This document shows, piece by piece, positions 52,901-59,888 of a stretch of DNA of 64,000 bases. The notes under the pieces were generated by a model, which saw nothing but the letters and a program-made list of their open reading frames with translations, did no database searches and was not told the DNA's origin. The DNA is from Streptomyces luteogriseus. GTDB taxonomy: Bacteria; Actinomycetota; Actinomycetes; Streptomycetales; Streptomycetaceae. The position numbers were made by a program, and so were the translations under genes. The stretch covers positions 3,224,001 through 3,288,000 of the forward strand of contig NZ_JACHMS010000001.1 of NCBI RefSeq assembly GCF_014205055.1. The letters are read 5' to 3'. How positions within the stretch are numbered: position 1 is the first letter of the stretch; every line of letters starts with the position of its first letter.

Positions 52901-53130
52901 CGGGCGGCACGGAGGTGGGTACGGCGGTGGCGCAGGAGGAGCTGGCCCGGTTGTCCCGCGCGAGCCACGGGTTGCGCGACCGGAAGCTGGAGGACTACCT
53001 CGACGCGTACCAGCTGCTCCTGGAGCGGGGCGTGACCCTGGAGGCGGGCTGGCAGGCCTGGCGACTCGGCATGGTGCCGAACCGGCACGCCCGCGAGGTG
53101 ATGGGCGTCGCGGTGGAGTCGAAGGCGTAG
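49933..53130 (+). CDS. STAND-type NTPase with TPR repeats and variant P-loop
   Basis: A 1065-residue protein. Residues 1-75 form a helical head, about 75-130 a hydrophobic Gly/Ala-rich segment (two possible membrane passes), and 210-480 an NB-ARC-like NTPase. Its P-loop is GTPGSGRTT (246-254), with Arg where Lys is expected; Walker B is VTVVLDDAADAEQI and GLPLAL is present. A winged-helix region (DRYRLHDLVRSFAQARLL) precedes about ten TPR-like repeats (650-1000). It resembles the C-terminal part of AfsR-type regulators without their DNA-binding domain. The ATG at 49933 has GGAGGGGG. Its ligand and output are unknown; STAND proteins act in signalling or phage defence. Confidence 0.85.
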   Translation: MRDSHRAEAERLLARAVEEEVRRSGGRSDGKVLLARARGGLDAMALSAAEEYEAYTRALDEASAGQLTFGQRYAREGAGTPLLVAGVAAVAAVVADMALGTGTGTALGAGVTVGVVGAAATVVKVVGSHVPAASRRAGAASQPGGPEQLRLQWLTALEVRGIRPFLDQQRVLAASTGPKKTAPRLRGADKSAAARGRNVLEQSFAQLPGPAEPFAGRRHELAQIRQWVQSARASTETQPTVVVLHGTPGSGRTTLAVHATHELKDYFRGACVVDLRADGPGESPLSTRDALLHLLNRLGAPREQLLFRERSSPDQQVKRLGELYHQHLTGLPVTVVLDDAADAEQIRALVPERSDSLVLVTARGPLELAGLPARVHQLAVAPLDAAGAEELLGAAAQDRSGPYDAESADRVRELCGGLPLALRIAGSCLGPRSPRALATDLEAYGPVEPVERALWLRYTDQPETVRRLLRRLALAGRASLGAAAAAALLATDEAEAKRHLEVLTRAGLIDHVRGDRYRLHDLVRSFAQARLLDEEDPAERTAAQERLIVNYAELADSVLRMVDGNMSTRTNRFSPYGFTSLDEALRWLDDESSFITAALRHAEGVDQAAVLNLLGALCDYCLLRGDLYRLGEISELAQAVDEGLLVRSVQWRTGIAARQLGELDKARTTLASVVDLYREAHHDAGAARALCSLGITLHHQGNLTEASAKLREALALQSSPELATDRAWTMHALAAVERDRARVAEALELLTESLVLHRAGESVHGQAWAHFQLGQLGLRMGDVPRAESELRAALELYGRTRDARGEAWALTQLARALLVAGDASPAVEELRGAAARHRDNEDARGEAWTLYYLGQALEETGDLDQAVRELERARTMFSRMRDVYGLACARHHSARVTRDQRAAQTGSLRNSGFARQLLVDARADFQRIGVAHGEAWTCLELVIVDAGNARTQQALALCDEAVELFASYGDRRGEDWARFLRCTLLPYAAPGGTEVGTAVAQEELARLSRASHGLRDRKLEDYLDAYQLLLERGVTLEAGWQAWRLGMVPNRHAREVMGVAVESKA

Positions 53131-53183
53131 GCCGCGGGGCCGGGCCCGCACCCCCCGGGGGGACGCCCCGGCGCGAGAGGCGG

Positions 53184-53221
53184 ACCCGTCGGCGGCGCTC
53201 GGTGCCGGGCCACCGACGGGT
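53184..53221. terminator. terminator-like hairpin between convergent genes
   Basis: ACCCGTCGG (53184-53192) pairs with CCGACGGGT (53213-53221) around a 20-base loop. A CCCCCCGGGGGG palindrome (53151-53162) lies before it. The region separates the STAND gene from the convergent small membrane protein gene. Confidence 0.6.
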
Positions 53222-53242
53222 GCTGTCCCCTGAGGTGGGGCG

Positions 53243-53524
53243 TCAGCCTTGCTTCTTGCCGACCTGGCCGGAGGGCTCCGCGTCAGCGTCCGCGTCCGCC
53301 GGGGTCTGCTCCGGCTGCTCGGCCTTCGGGTCCGGGACCTGGGTGAAGTCGACCCGGTTCATGTGCCGGCTCATGGACTTCATCAGGGCCCACACCGCCA
53401 GGGCCATCGCCGCGAAGACGATGAAGCCGAGGACGCCGGGGGTGACCTTGTCCTCGTCCACCTCCTTGGCGAAGGAGACGAGGTGCGTCATTGCCAGGCT
53501 TGCGCTTGCGCTCATATCAGGCAT
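53243..53524 (-). CDS. small single-pass membrane protein next to mca
   Basis: A 93-residue protein (or 90/81 from the later ATGs at 53515 and 53488). One membrane helix (about 30-50, GVLGFIVFAAMALAVWALM) is followed by a basic stretch (KSMSRHMNRVDF) and an acidic Pro/Ala/Asp tail. The first ATG overlaps the mca stop, so the two are probably co-transcribed. This pairing with mca is, as I recall, conserved in Streptomyces. Function unknown. Confidence 0.75.
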   Translation of the reverse strand: MPDMSASASLAMTHLVSFAKEVDEDKVTPGVLGFIVFAAMALAVWALMKSMSRHMNRVDFTQVPDPKAEQPEQTPADADADAEPSGQVGKKQG

Positions 53525-54398
53525 TGTCGCGGATGCCCGCGAAGAGGTCGTCCTCGGGGAGGGAGGTATCGACGAGGGCCTTCGCCAGCTCGTACTCCTC
53601 CGTCGGCCAGACCTCCTTCTGGATCTCCATGGGCACCTTGAACCAGCCGCCGTCCGGGTCGATCTGCGTGGCGTGGGCGATCAGCGCCTTGTCACGGATC
53701 TCGTAGAACTCGGCGCAGGGGATGTGCGTGGTGAGCGTGCGCTGCTTCATGCCGAACTCCTCCCAGCGCTTGAGCCAGTCCCCGTAGGGGGACTCCAGGC
53801 CGCGGTCGAGCATCGCCTGGTGCAGGGCCTCGGTGCGCGGGCGGTTGAAGCCCTGGTTGTAGTAGAGCTTCTGGGGCTGGTAGGCGGGGCCGTACTCCGC
53901 CTCCGGGTACTTCTCGGTGTCCGCGGCCGACTCGAACGCCACCATGGAGATCTTGTGGGTCATGATGTGGTCGGGGTGCGGGTAGCCGCCGTTCTCGTCG
54001 TAGGTGGTGATCACCTGCGGACGGAAGGCACGGATCCTGCGCACCAGTTCACCGGCCGCGTGGTCCACGTCCTCCAGGGCGAAGCAGCCCTCCGGCAGCG
54101 GCGGCAGCGGGTCGCCCTCGGGCAGGCCCGAGTCGACGAAGCCGAGCCATTCCTGCTTGACGCCCAGGATCTCCCGGGCCTCGTCCATCTCCTTCTTGCG
54201 TACCTCGTGGATGTGCTCCTCGATGTACGCGTCGCCCTGGAGCTTCGGATTGAGGATGGAGCCGCGTTCCCCGCCCGTGCAGGTCACGACCAGCACGTCC
54301 ACCCCCTCGGACACGTACTTCGCCATGGTCGCAGCGCCCTTGCTCGACTCGTCGTCGGGGTGGGCGTGAACGGCCATCAGTCGCAACTGGTCAGTCAA
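53517..54398 (-). CDS. mca: mycothiol S-conjugate amidase
   Basis: A 293-residue zinc amidase of the LmbE/PIG-L family. It cleaves mycothiol S-conjugates to glucosaminyl-inositol and a mercapturic acid, which is exported, and so detoxifies electrophiles. Zinc ligands are His13 and Asp16 (HAHPDDES) and His144 (YPHPDHIMTH). GGYPHPDH, PQKLYYNQGFNRPR and the extended C-terminus favour Mca over MshB. The start is a TTG with GAGG upstream. The presence of mca marks the organism as an actinomycete making mycothiol. Confidence 0.95.
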   Translation of the reverse strand: MTDQLRLMAVHAHPDDESSKGAATMAKYVSEGVDVLVVTCTGGERGSILNPKLQGDAYIEEHIHEVRKKEMDEAREILGVKQEWLGFVDSGLPEGDPLPPLPEGCFALEDVDHAAGELVRRIRAFRPQVITTYDENGGYPHPDHIMTHKISMVAFESAADTEKYPEAEYGPAYQPQKLYYNQGFNRPRTEALHQAMLDRGLESPYGDWLKRWEEFGMKQRTLTTHIPCAEFYEIRDKALIAHATQIDPDGGWFKVPMEIQKEVWPTEEYELAKALVDTSLPEDDLFAGIRDNA

Positions 54399-54452
54399 GA
54401 CTCAATCCTCAGTAAGTCGGCGCCCTGTGTGCGTCGGCGCAATCAGCGGCTT

Positions 54453-54459
54453 CTATAGT
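54453..54459. promoter_or_regulatory. possible shared -10 element of divergent mca and DUF4307 promoters
   Basis: CTATAG(T) sits in the 147-base gap between the two divergent genes. TATAGT is a fair -10 for the plus strand and TATAGA for the minus strand. No good -35 boxes are seen, so this is tentative. Confidence 0.3.
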
Positions 54460-54545
54460 GACCGAATCGGGGGGCGAATAATTCCGGGGCCCGGTCCCGG
54501 AGCCCCTTCCGGGACCTTCGTCCCGGCCCTGCCAGGAGGACGATC

Positions 54546-54944
54546 ATGAGTACGGCGAGCACGCGACCGCCCGAGGGCCGATACGGCCGCTCCTCGGACG
54601 AGCGCGCCGACCGCACGCTCAAGGTCGTGGGCATCGTCCTCGCGGTGGCGCTGCTGGGCATCGTCGGCTGGTTCGGCTACCACTACGTCGCCAAGAGCGA
54701 GATCAGCGCCGAGGTGATCAGCTTCGAGCCGGGCAAGGAGTCCGTGCAGGTGCATCTGGAGGTCCGCAAGGACGCCGGCACCGACGGCTACTGCACCGTG
54801 CGCTCGCAGGCCGAGAACGGGGCCGAGGTGGGCCGGGCCGACTTCCGCTTCGACGGGGACGGAACCCGCATCGACAAGGTCGTCACGCTCCGCACGACCT
54901 CCCCGGGGACGACGGCCGAGCTGCTGGGCTGCCACGCCGGCTGA
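54546..54944 (+). CDS. DUF4307 membrane-anchored protein
   Basis: A 132-residue protein. A polar head (GRYGRSSDERADRTLK) precedes one membrane helix (about 27-47). An extracytoplasmic beta-rich domain follows (ISAEVISFEPGKESVQVHLEVRKDAG, YCTVRSQAENGAEVGRADF) with two cysteines. This is the DUF4307 pattern, found beside mca in actinomycetes. AGGAGG lies at good spacing before the ATG. Function unknown; the neighbours hint at a link with thiol metabolism. Confidence 0.88.
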   Translation: MSTASTRPPEGRYGRSSDERADRTLKVVGIVLAVALLGIVGWFGYHYVAKSEISAEVISFEPGKESVQVHLEVRKDAGTDGYCTVRSQAENGAEVGRADFRFDGDGTRIDKVVTLRTTSPGTTAELLGCHAG

Positions 54945-55035
54945 ACAACGGCCGGGTGTCACCTGGAATACGTAGTGCCTGACCTGCATTGACGTGAATC
55001 TGGTGCCTTATGTCCTCCCCCTTGAGCCCCTGAAT

Positions 55036-55044
55036 TGTTAGGCT
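55036..55044 (+). promoter_or_regulatory. extended -10 promoter upstream of greA
   Basis: TG-T-TAGGCT is an extended -10 element with the Streptomyces-type TAGGCT hexamer, about 80 bases before the greA start in the AT-richer part of the gap. No matching -35 is evident. Confidence 0.4.
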
Positions 55045-55124
55045 CGTGGTTTCGCCCTTCCGTGAAGGAACATTCTTCTGGGTAGGGCGATGCTTTGTAT
55101 TCCCAGTACCTACGAGGAGCACCT

Positions 55125-55622
55125 GTGACCCAGACCAGCGAGAACGTCACCTGGCTGACCCAGGAGGCGTACAACAAGCTCAAGGCTGAGCTTGAGCACC
55201 TTACTGGTCCCGCGCGGGCGGAGATCTCCGCGAAGATCGCCGCTGCGCGCGAAGAGGGCGACCTGCGTGAGAACGGCGGGTACCACGCGGCCAAGGAGGA
55301 GCAGGGCAAGCAGGAGCTCCGTGTGCGCCAGCTCACCCAGCTCCTCGAGAACGCCAAGGTCGGCGAGGCACCCGCGGCGGACGGCGCGGTGGCGCCCGGC
55401 ATGGTCGTCACGATCGCGTTCGACGGCGACGAGGACGACACGCTGACGTTCCTCCTCGCCTCCCGCGAGTACGCGAGCTCCGACATCGAGACCTACTCGC
55501 CGCAGTCCCCGCTGGGCACCGGCGTGATCGGCCACAAGGTCGGCGAGGACGCGGAGTACGAGCTGCCGAACGGTAAGAAGGCCCTGGTGAAGATCCTCAA
55601 GGCCGAGCCGTACGAGAGCTGA
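55125..55622 (+). CDS. greA: transcription elongation factor GreA
   Basis: A 165-residue factor that binds RNA polymerase and triggers cleavage of backtracked RNA. The N-terminal coiled coil has the tip REEGDLRENGGYHAAKEEQG with the acidic pair that reaches the active site. The C-terminal FKBP-like domain ends with SPLGTGVIGHKVGEDAEYELPNG. The start is a GTG with GAGGAG upstream. A strong bidirectional hairpin follows. Length is standard. Confidence 0.97.
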   Translation: MTQTSENVTWLTQEAYNKLKAELEHLTGPARAEISAKIAAAREEGDLRENGGYHAAKEEQGKQELRVRQLTQLLENAKVGEAPAADGAVAPGMVVTIAFDGDEDDTLTFLLASREYASSDIETYSPQSPLGTGVIGHKVGEDAEYELPNGKKALVKILKAEPYES

Positions 55623-55646
55623 CCCGCCCCCTTCCGAGCCCTGATC

Positions 55647-55677
55647 CGCCCCCGGTGTCGCTGCGGCACCGGGGGCG
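55647..55677. terminator. bidirectional terminator between greA and the ABC permease gene
   Basis: CGCCCCCGGTG (55647-55657) pairs perfectly with CACCGGGGGCG (55667-55677), loop of 9, followed by TTCTC. It lies between convergent stops at 55622 and 55681. Confidence 0.88.
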
Positions 55678-55680
55678 TTC

Positions 55681-56538
55681 TCATGCCGTCGCCGAGCGGT
55701 ACTTGCGCACCGCCAGGGTCCGGAAGACCACCAGGATCAGGATCGAGTAGATCAGCGAGGCCCAGACGGGGTGCTGCATGGGCCAGGCGTCTGACGTCGA
55801 CTGACCCGGGTTGGCGAAGAGGACCCGGCAGGCCTGGACCGTGGCACTGAAGGGGTTCCACTCGGCGATGTGGCGCAGCCACGGGGTCATGTGACTGGTG
55901 TCCACGAACGCGTTGGAGATGAACGTGACGGGGAAGAGCCAGATGAGGCCGCTGGACGTGGCCGCCTCGGGGGTCCGGACGGACATGCCGATCAGGGCGC
56001 CGATCCAGGTGAACGCGTAGCCCAGCAGGAGCAGCAGGCCGAAGGCGGCGAGGACCTTGGCTGCGTTGGTGCTGCCGTTCGAGCCGACGCGCCAGCCGAC
56101 CAGCAGGGCGACCACGGCGAGGACCACCAGGGTCAGGGCCGTCTGCACGGAGTCGGCGAGGGTGCGGCCGGTGAGCACCGCGCCGCGCGCCATGGGCAGG
56201 GAGCGGAAGCGGTCGATGAGGCCCTTGTGCATGTCGTCGGCGATGCCGGCGCCGGAGCTGGCGGTGGCGAAGGTGACGGTCTGCGCGAAGATGCCCGCCA
56301 TCAGGAAGTTCTTGTAGTCGGCGGCGCTGGTGCTGTCGCCGATCTGCATGGAGCCGCCGAAGACGTAGGTGAACAGCACCACGAACATGATCGGCTGGAT
56401 CAGCCCGTAGATGATCATCTCGGGGATCCGGGACATGCGGATCAGGTTGCGTTTGGCGACGACCATCGAGTCGCGGATCGACTGGCTGACCGGGTTCGCG
56501 GTGGGTGCGACCCGCACGGTGTCGGTGACGGCGCTCAC
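55681..56538 (-). CDS. ABC-2 type permease (DrrB-like)
   Basis: A 285-residue membrane protein with six helices. The ABC-2 pattern is clear: RNLIRMSRIPEMIIYGLIQPIMFVVLF, GIADDMHKGLIDRFRSLPM (coupling helix), then FIGNAF-like segment FISNAFVDTSHMTPWLRHIAEWNP. It forms a homodimeric exporter with the ATPase encoded just before it, in the daunorubicin-resistance (DrrAB) style. The GTG at 56538 overlaps the ATPase stop (GTGA). The substrate is unknown; drugs or lipids are usual. Confidence 0.9.
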   Translation of the reverse strand: MSAVTDTVRVAPTANPVSQSIRDSMVVAKRNLIRMSRIPEMIIYGLIQPIMFVVLFTYVFGGSMQIGDSTSAADYKNFLMAGIFAQTVTFATASSGAGIADDMHKGLIDRFRSLPMARGAVLTGRTLADSVQTALTLVVLAVVALLVGWRVGSNGSTNAAKVLAAFGLLLLLGYAFTWIGALIGMSVRTPEAATSSGLIWLFPVTFISNAFVDTSHMTPWLRHIAEWNPFSATVQACRVLFANPGQSTSDAWPMQHPVWASLIYSILILVVFRTLAVRKYRSATA

Positions 56539-57512
56539 TGGGTGGCCTCCTTGTCGGTCTCCTGGTCCTTGAGCTCGGCCACGTGTCCCGTCAGGGACAG
56601 GAAGACGTCGTCGAGGGTGGGCCTGCGCAGGCCGATGTCGTCGATCTCGATGCCCCGGGTGTCCAGTTCGCGGATGACCTCGGCGAGGAGCTTGGCGCCG
56701 CCGGTCACGGGGGCGGTGATCTTGCGCATGTGCTCCTCGACCGTGGTCTCGCCCTTGCCGAAGCCGGCGAGGACCTCGGCGGCGCCCTGGATGTGCTCGC
56801 GTTCGTGCACCACGACCTCGACGCGCTCGCCGCCGGTGCGGGCCTTGAGCTGGTCGGAGGTGCCCTTGGCGATGACCTTGCCGTGGTCGACCACCGCGAT
56901 GTCGTGCGCCAGGTGGTCGGCCTCCTCCAGGTACTGCGTGGTGAGCAGCAGGGTGGTACCGCCGGAGACCAGTTGCTTGATGACCTCCCACAGCTGCTGA
57001 CGGTTGCGGGGGTCGAGGCCGGTCGTCGGCTCGTCCATGAACATCACGGGCGGCGAGACGACCAGGGCCGCCGCGAGGTCGAGGCGGCGGCGCATGCCGC
57101 CCGAGTAGGTCTTGGTGGGGCGGTCGGCGGCGTCCGCGAGGTGGAACTGCTCCAGCAGCTCGGCCGCGCGTTCCTTCGCCGCCTTCGCCCGCATCTGGTA
57201 GAGCCGGCCGACCATCTGGAGGTTCTCCCGGCCGGTCAGGTATTCGTCGACGGCCGCGAACTGGCCGGACAGGCCGATGGAGCGGCGGACCGCGTCGGGC
57301 TGCTTGAGCACGTCGATGCCCGCGACGACCGCCCGCCCGCTGTCGGGCCGCAGCAGGGTGGTCAGGCAGCGGACGGTGGTGGTCTTGCCCGCGCCGTTCG
57401 GCCCGAGCAGGCCGAGGACCGTGCCTTCGGGCACGTCGAGGTCGACGCCGTCCAAGGCCTTTACGTCACCGAAGGTCTTGACCAGACCTTCGGCGTAGAT
57501 GGCGCCTGGCAT
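56535..57512 (-). CDS. ABC transporter ATPase (DrrA-like)
   Basis: A 325-residue ATPase. Walker A is GLLGPNGAGKTTT, the signature is KTYSGGMRRRLDLA, Walker B is VMFMDEPTTGLDPRN, and the H-loop lies in LLTTQYLEEADHL. The C-terminal ~80 residues with LRRPTLDDVFLSLTGH are typical of the DrrA family. The ATG at 57512 is preferred for its GGAG spacing; four more codons are open upstream. A 16-bp palindrome lies 68 bases before the start, so the two-gene operon is probably under a dedicated repressor. Confidence 0.93.
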   Translation of the reverse strand: MPGAIYAEGLVKTFGDVKALDGVDLDVPEGTVLGLLGPNGAGKTTTVRCLTTLLRPDSGRAVVAGIDVLKQPDAVRRSIGLSGQFAAVDEYLTGRENLQMVGRLYQMRAKAAKERAAELLEQFHLADAADRPTKTYSGGMRRRLDLAAALVVSPPVMFMDEPTTGLDPRNRQQLWEVIKQLVSGGTTLLLTTQYLEEADHLAHDIAVVDHGKVIAKGTSDQLKARTGGERVEVVVHEREHIQGAAEVLAGFGKGETTVEEHMRKITAPVTGGAKLLAEVIRELDTRGIEIDDIGLRRPTLDDVFLSLTGHVAELKDQETDKEATQ

Positions 57513-57579
57513 ATGAGTCTCCACGTCTTCGGGGATGACCGGACAGATGTCCGGTGAAGCTTCTCACCGACACACCATA

Positions 57580-57595
57580 ACGCGATGTATCGCGT
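57580..57595. promoter_or_regulatory. palindromic operator upstream of the DrrAB-type operon
   Basis: ACGCGAT-GT-ATCGCGT is a perfect 7-bp inverted repeat with a 2-bp centre, followed by a third half-site (TCGCGAT). It lies in the AT-richer promoter stretch of the ABC operon. Repressors of the PadR or TetR type recognise sequences of this kind. No such regulator gene is adjacent; the nearest regulator is the MarR gene at 59188. Confidence 0.6.
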
Positions 57596-57714
57596 CTCGC
57601 GATGAGCTTTTCCGTGTTGCGCTCCGTGAGACGAAAGGATCTTGGGCCGGCTCGGGAGCCGGATGGGCCGAGGACCGTGTGACCGGCAGCCGATGCCGGG
57701 CCCTGGCCATGGGC

Positions 57715-57830
57715 TCAGCCGATGACCATGGCCTTGCGATCAGCCGGTGACCGATGGTGCCGGGTCAGCCGGTGACCGATGACGTTGGTCAGCCGGTGAC
57801 CGACGGCCTTGGTCAGCCGATGACCGTGTA
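57715..57830. repeat. 24-25-bp tandem repeats continuing the 3' end of ilvA
   Basis: Five units start TCAGCCG(G/A)TGACC at 57715, 57740, 57765, 57789 and 57813. The last covers the stop and final codons of the threonine dehydratase gene. The rest of the 57513-57812 gap holds the ABC promoter and, from 57600 to 57715, nothing recognisable. The units are near-identical without unique spacers, so this is not a CRISPR. Confidence 0.85.
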
Positions 57831-59042
57831 GCCCGCCTCGCGCAGCGCCTGACCCACCTCGGCGCAGTGCGCCGGCCCCTTCGTCTCCAGGTGCAGCTCG
57901 ACCTCCGCCTCCGTGAGCCCGAGCCGTGGGTCGGTTCGGACGTGGCTCACATCCAGGACGTTAGCGTCGACCACTGACAATGCGCCCAGAAGAGTGGCAA
58001 GAGCACCCGGCCGGTCCGTCAGCCGGAGGCGGACCGCCAGGTAGCGGCCCTGGGCGGCCATGCCGTGCCGCAGGACCCGCTCCATCAGCACCGGGTCGAC
58101 GTTGCCGCCGGACAGCACCGCCACGACCGGCCCCTCGAAGGCGCCCGGCTCACTCAGCAGTGCCGCGACCGGGCTCGCCCCGGCCGGCTCCACGACCAGC
58201 TTGGCCCGCTCCAGGCACAGCAGCAGCGCGGCGGACAGCTCGTCCTCACTGACCGTGCGCACCTCGTCGACCAGCTCGCCGACGATCCCGAACGGCACGT
58301 CACCGGGCCGCCCGACCTTGATGCCGTCGGCCATCGTCGCCGGGTTCTCGATCGCCACCGGCCGGCCCGCCGCCAGCGAGGGCGGGTAGGCCGCCGCGCC
58401 CGCCGCCTGCACGCCCACCACCCGTACGTCCGGCCGCAGCGCCTTCGCCGCCACGGCGATCCCGGCGGCCAGCCCGCCCCCGCCGATGCCGACGAGGATG
58501 GTGCGCGCCTCGGGGCACTGCTCCAGGATCTCCAGACCCACCGTGCCCTGGCCCGCGATGATGTCGGGGTGGTCGAAGGGGTGGATGAACACCGCGCCCG
58601 TCTCGGCCGCGTACTCCTGCGCGGCGGCCAGCGTCTCGTCGACCACCTGGCCGTGCAGCCGCACCTCGGCCCCGTAGTCCCGGGTGGCGCTGACCTTGGG
58701 CAGCGGGGCTCCCTTCGGCATGAACACCGTGGAGCGCACGCCGAGCAGGGCGGACGCGAGGGCGACGCCCTGCGCGTGGTTGCCGGCGCTGGCGGCGACG
58801 ACACCGGCGGCGCGCTCCTCCGGCAGCAGACCGGCGATCCGGACGTACGCGCCGCGCAGCTTGAAGGAACCCGTCCGCTGGAGGTTCTCGCACTTGAGAT
58901 GCACCGGTGCACCGACCATCTGGGACAGGTGCCTGCTGCCCTCCATCGCGGTCACCCGCGCCACACCCGAGAGCATCTTCTGCGCGCCGCGCACGTCGTC
59001 GAGGGTGACGGGTCGAAAGGAGTCAGCCGTGCTGTAGCTCAT
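57813..59042 (-). CDS. ilvA: threonine ammonia-lyase with C-terminal ACT domain
   Basis: A 409-residue PLP enzyme converting threonine to 2-oxobutanoate and ammonia. The PLP Lys is Lys61 (RTGSFKLRGA), with ASAGNHAQGVA and the GIGGGGLAAG phosphate-binding glycine loop. An ACT-like regulatory domain (about 335-409) starts at RYLAVRLRLTDRPGALATLLGAL. Its single ACT domain and length fit the TdcB/short IlvA class. The ATG at 59042 is divergent from the MarR gene. It can feed isoleucine synthesis or threonine catabolism. Confidence 0.93.
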   Translation of the reverse strand: MSYSTADSFRPVTLDDVRGAQKMLSGVARVTAMEGSRHLSQMVGAPVHLKCENLQRTGSFKLRGAYVRIAGLLPEERAAGVVAASAGNHAQGVALASALLGVRSTVFMPKGAPLPKVSATRDYGAEVRLHGQVVDETLAAAQEYAAETGAVFIHPFDHPDIIAGQGTVGLEILEQCPEARTILVGIGGGGLAAGIAVAAKALRPDVRVVGVQAAGAAAYPPSLAAGRPVAIENPATMADGIKVGRPGDVPFGIVGELVDEVRTVSEDELSAALLLCLERAKLVVEPAGASPVAALLSEPGAFEGPVVAVLSGGNVDPVLMERVLRHGMAAQGRYLAVRLRLTDRPGALATLLGALSVVDANVLDVSHVRTDPRLGLTEAEVELHLETKGPAHCAEVGQALREAGYTVIG

Positions 59043-59187
59043 GACTCCAGCATCGCAGTTCACAGGCGGGAACGACCGTTGTGACCAACCTCCGAGACCC
59101 GCTTTGCGCAGCGCCGGTACGGCCCGCCTTCCAGCCGCGTACCCTGTCCCCCAATCTGCCAGCCCTCCACGAAGTGAGCCCCCGGCC

Positions 59188-59712
59188 ATGCCCACAACAC
59201 CTGAAATGTCGATGGACATGACGACCGTCGGTGACACCGGTCTTCTCGACACGCTGCAGCACGAGGTGGCGCTGTTCGCCCGCCGTGCCGAACAGACCCG
59301 GCTCGGCGGAGTCGGGCAGGTGCGCAACTCCATGGACCGCGCCGCGTACCTGCTGCTCAACCGCCTCGACAAAGAAGGCCCGATGGGCGTCAAGGCACTC
59401 GCCGCGAGCATGGGGATCGACTCGTCGACGGTCACCCGGCAGGTGGCTCCCCTCGTCGACACCGGCCTGGTCAAGCGCACCTCGCACCCCGAGGACGGGC
59501 GCGCGGTGGTGCTCCAGCTGTCCCCGCGCGGGCAGGCCCGCCTCGAGGAAGTGCGCTCCTCACGGCGCCAGTTGATGGCCGAGCTGACCCACGACTGGGA
59601 GCCCGACGAGCGCGAGGCGTTCTGCGGCCTCCTCACGCGCTTCAACACCGCGCTGTCCTCCCGGATGGCGGCGCAGGGGGTGCCCGGGCCGGAGGCACAG
59701 CCGGAGGCCTGA
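59188..59712 (+). CDS. MarR-family transcriptional regulator
   Basis: A 174-residue winged-helix regulator. The DNA-binding core is at about 60-130 (GPMGVKALAASMGIDSSTVTRQVAPLVDTGLVKR, HPEDGRAVVLQLSPRG). The ATG at 59188 is chosen; ATGs at 59206 and 59218 are possible, and the longer open frame upstream is the divergent promoter. It is divergent from ilvA. Whether it regulates ilvA or the ABC exporter operon beyond is unknown; MarR proteins often control exporters. Confidence 0.9.
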   Translation: MPTTPEMSMDMTTVGDTGLLDTLQHEVALFARRAEQTRLGGVGQVRNSMDRAAYLLLNRLDKEGPMGVKALAASMGIDSSTVTRQVAPLVDTGLVKRTSHPEDGRAVVLQLSPRGQARLEEVRSSRRQLMAELTHDWEPDEREAFCGLLTRFNTALSSRMAAQGVPGPEAQPEA

Positions 59713-59739
59713 GCGCCGTACCGCAGGGAATCCGGTGCC

Positions 59740-59780
59740 ACGGCCCGGGCTCCACGCGTGCGTGGCGCCGCCCGAGCCGT
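59740..59780 (+). terminator. terminator hairpin after the MarR gene
   Basis: ACGGCCCGGGC (59740-59750) pairs with GCCCGAGCCGT (59770-59780) with one mismatch. The 19-base loop itself contains CCACGCGTGCGTGG, which can pair internally. It starts 27 bases after the stop. Confidence 0.65.
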
Positions 59781-59789
59781 GCGCGGCTC

Positions 59790-59819
59790 TTGACCTCGGG
59801 GCCGTACCTGGCCTGATAT
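59790..59819 (+). promoter_or_regulatory. promoter of the sigma-like gene
   Basis: TTGACC (59790-59795) and TGATAT (59814-59819), spaced 18 bp, form a housekeeping-type promoter about 70 bases before the GTG start at 59889. Confidence 0.55.
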
Positions 59820-59888
59820 GAGACCGGGCCCCCGTCGCGCGCGGCCGGGTGCCCGCATCCTCAGGGTCGCCGTCAGGCGGGAGGCGCG

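Noticed and set aside
48439..53130. Recombinase plus STAND gene as one mobile defence island
   Set aside because: The two are divergent, only the recombinase has the lower GC content, and no att repeats could be identified by eye. Kept as two separate observations.
49873..53151. 1092-codon minus-strand frame opposite the STAND gene
   Set aside because: Arg/Gln/Gly/Ala-rich shadow of the plus-strand gene whose NTPase and TPR motifs are clear.
57715..57830. Possible CRISPR or attachment-site array
   Set aside because: Units are nearly identical along their whole length with no spacers, and no integrase or cas gene lies beside them.
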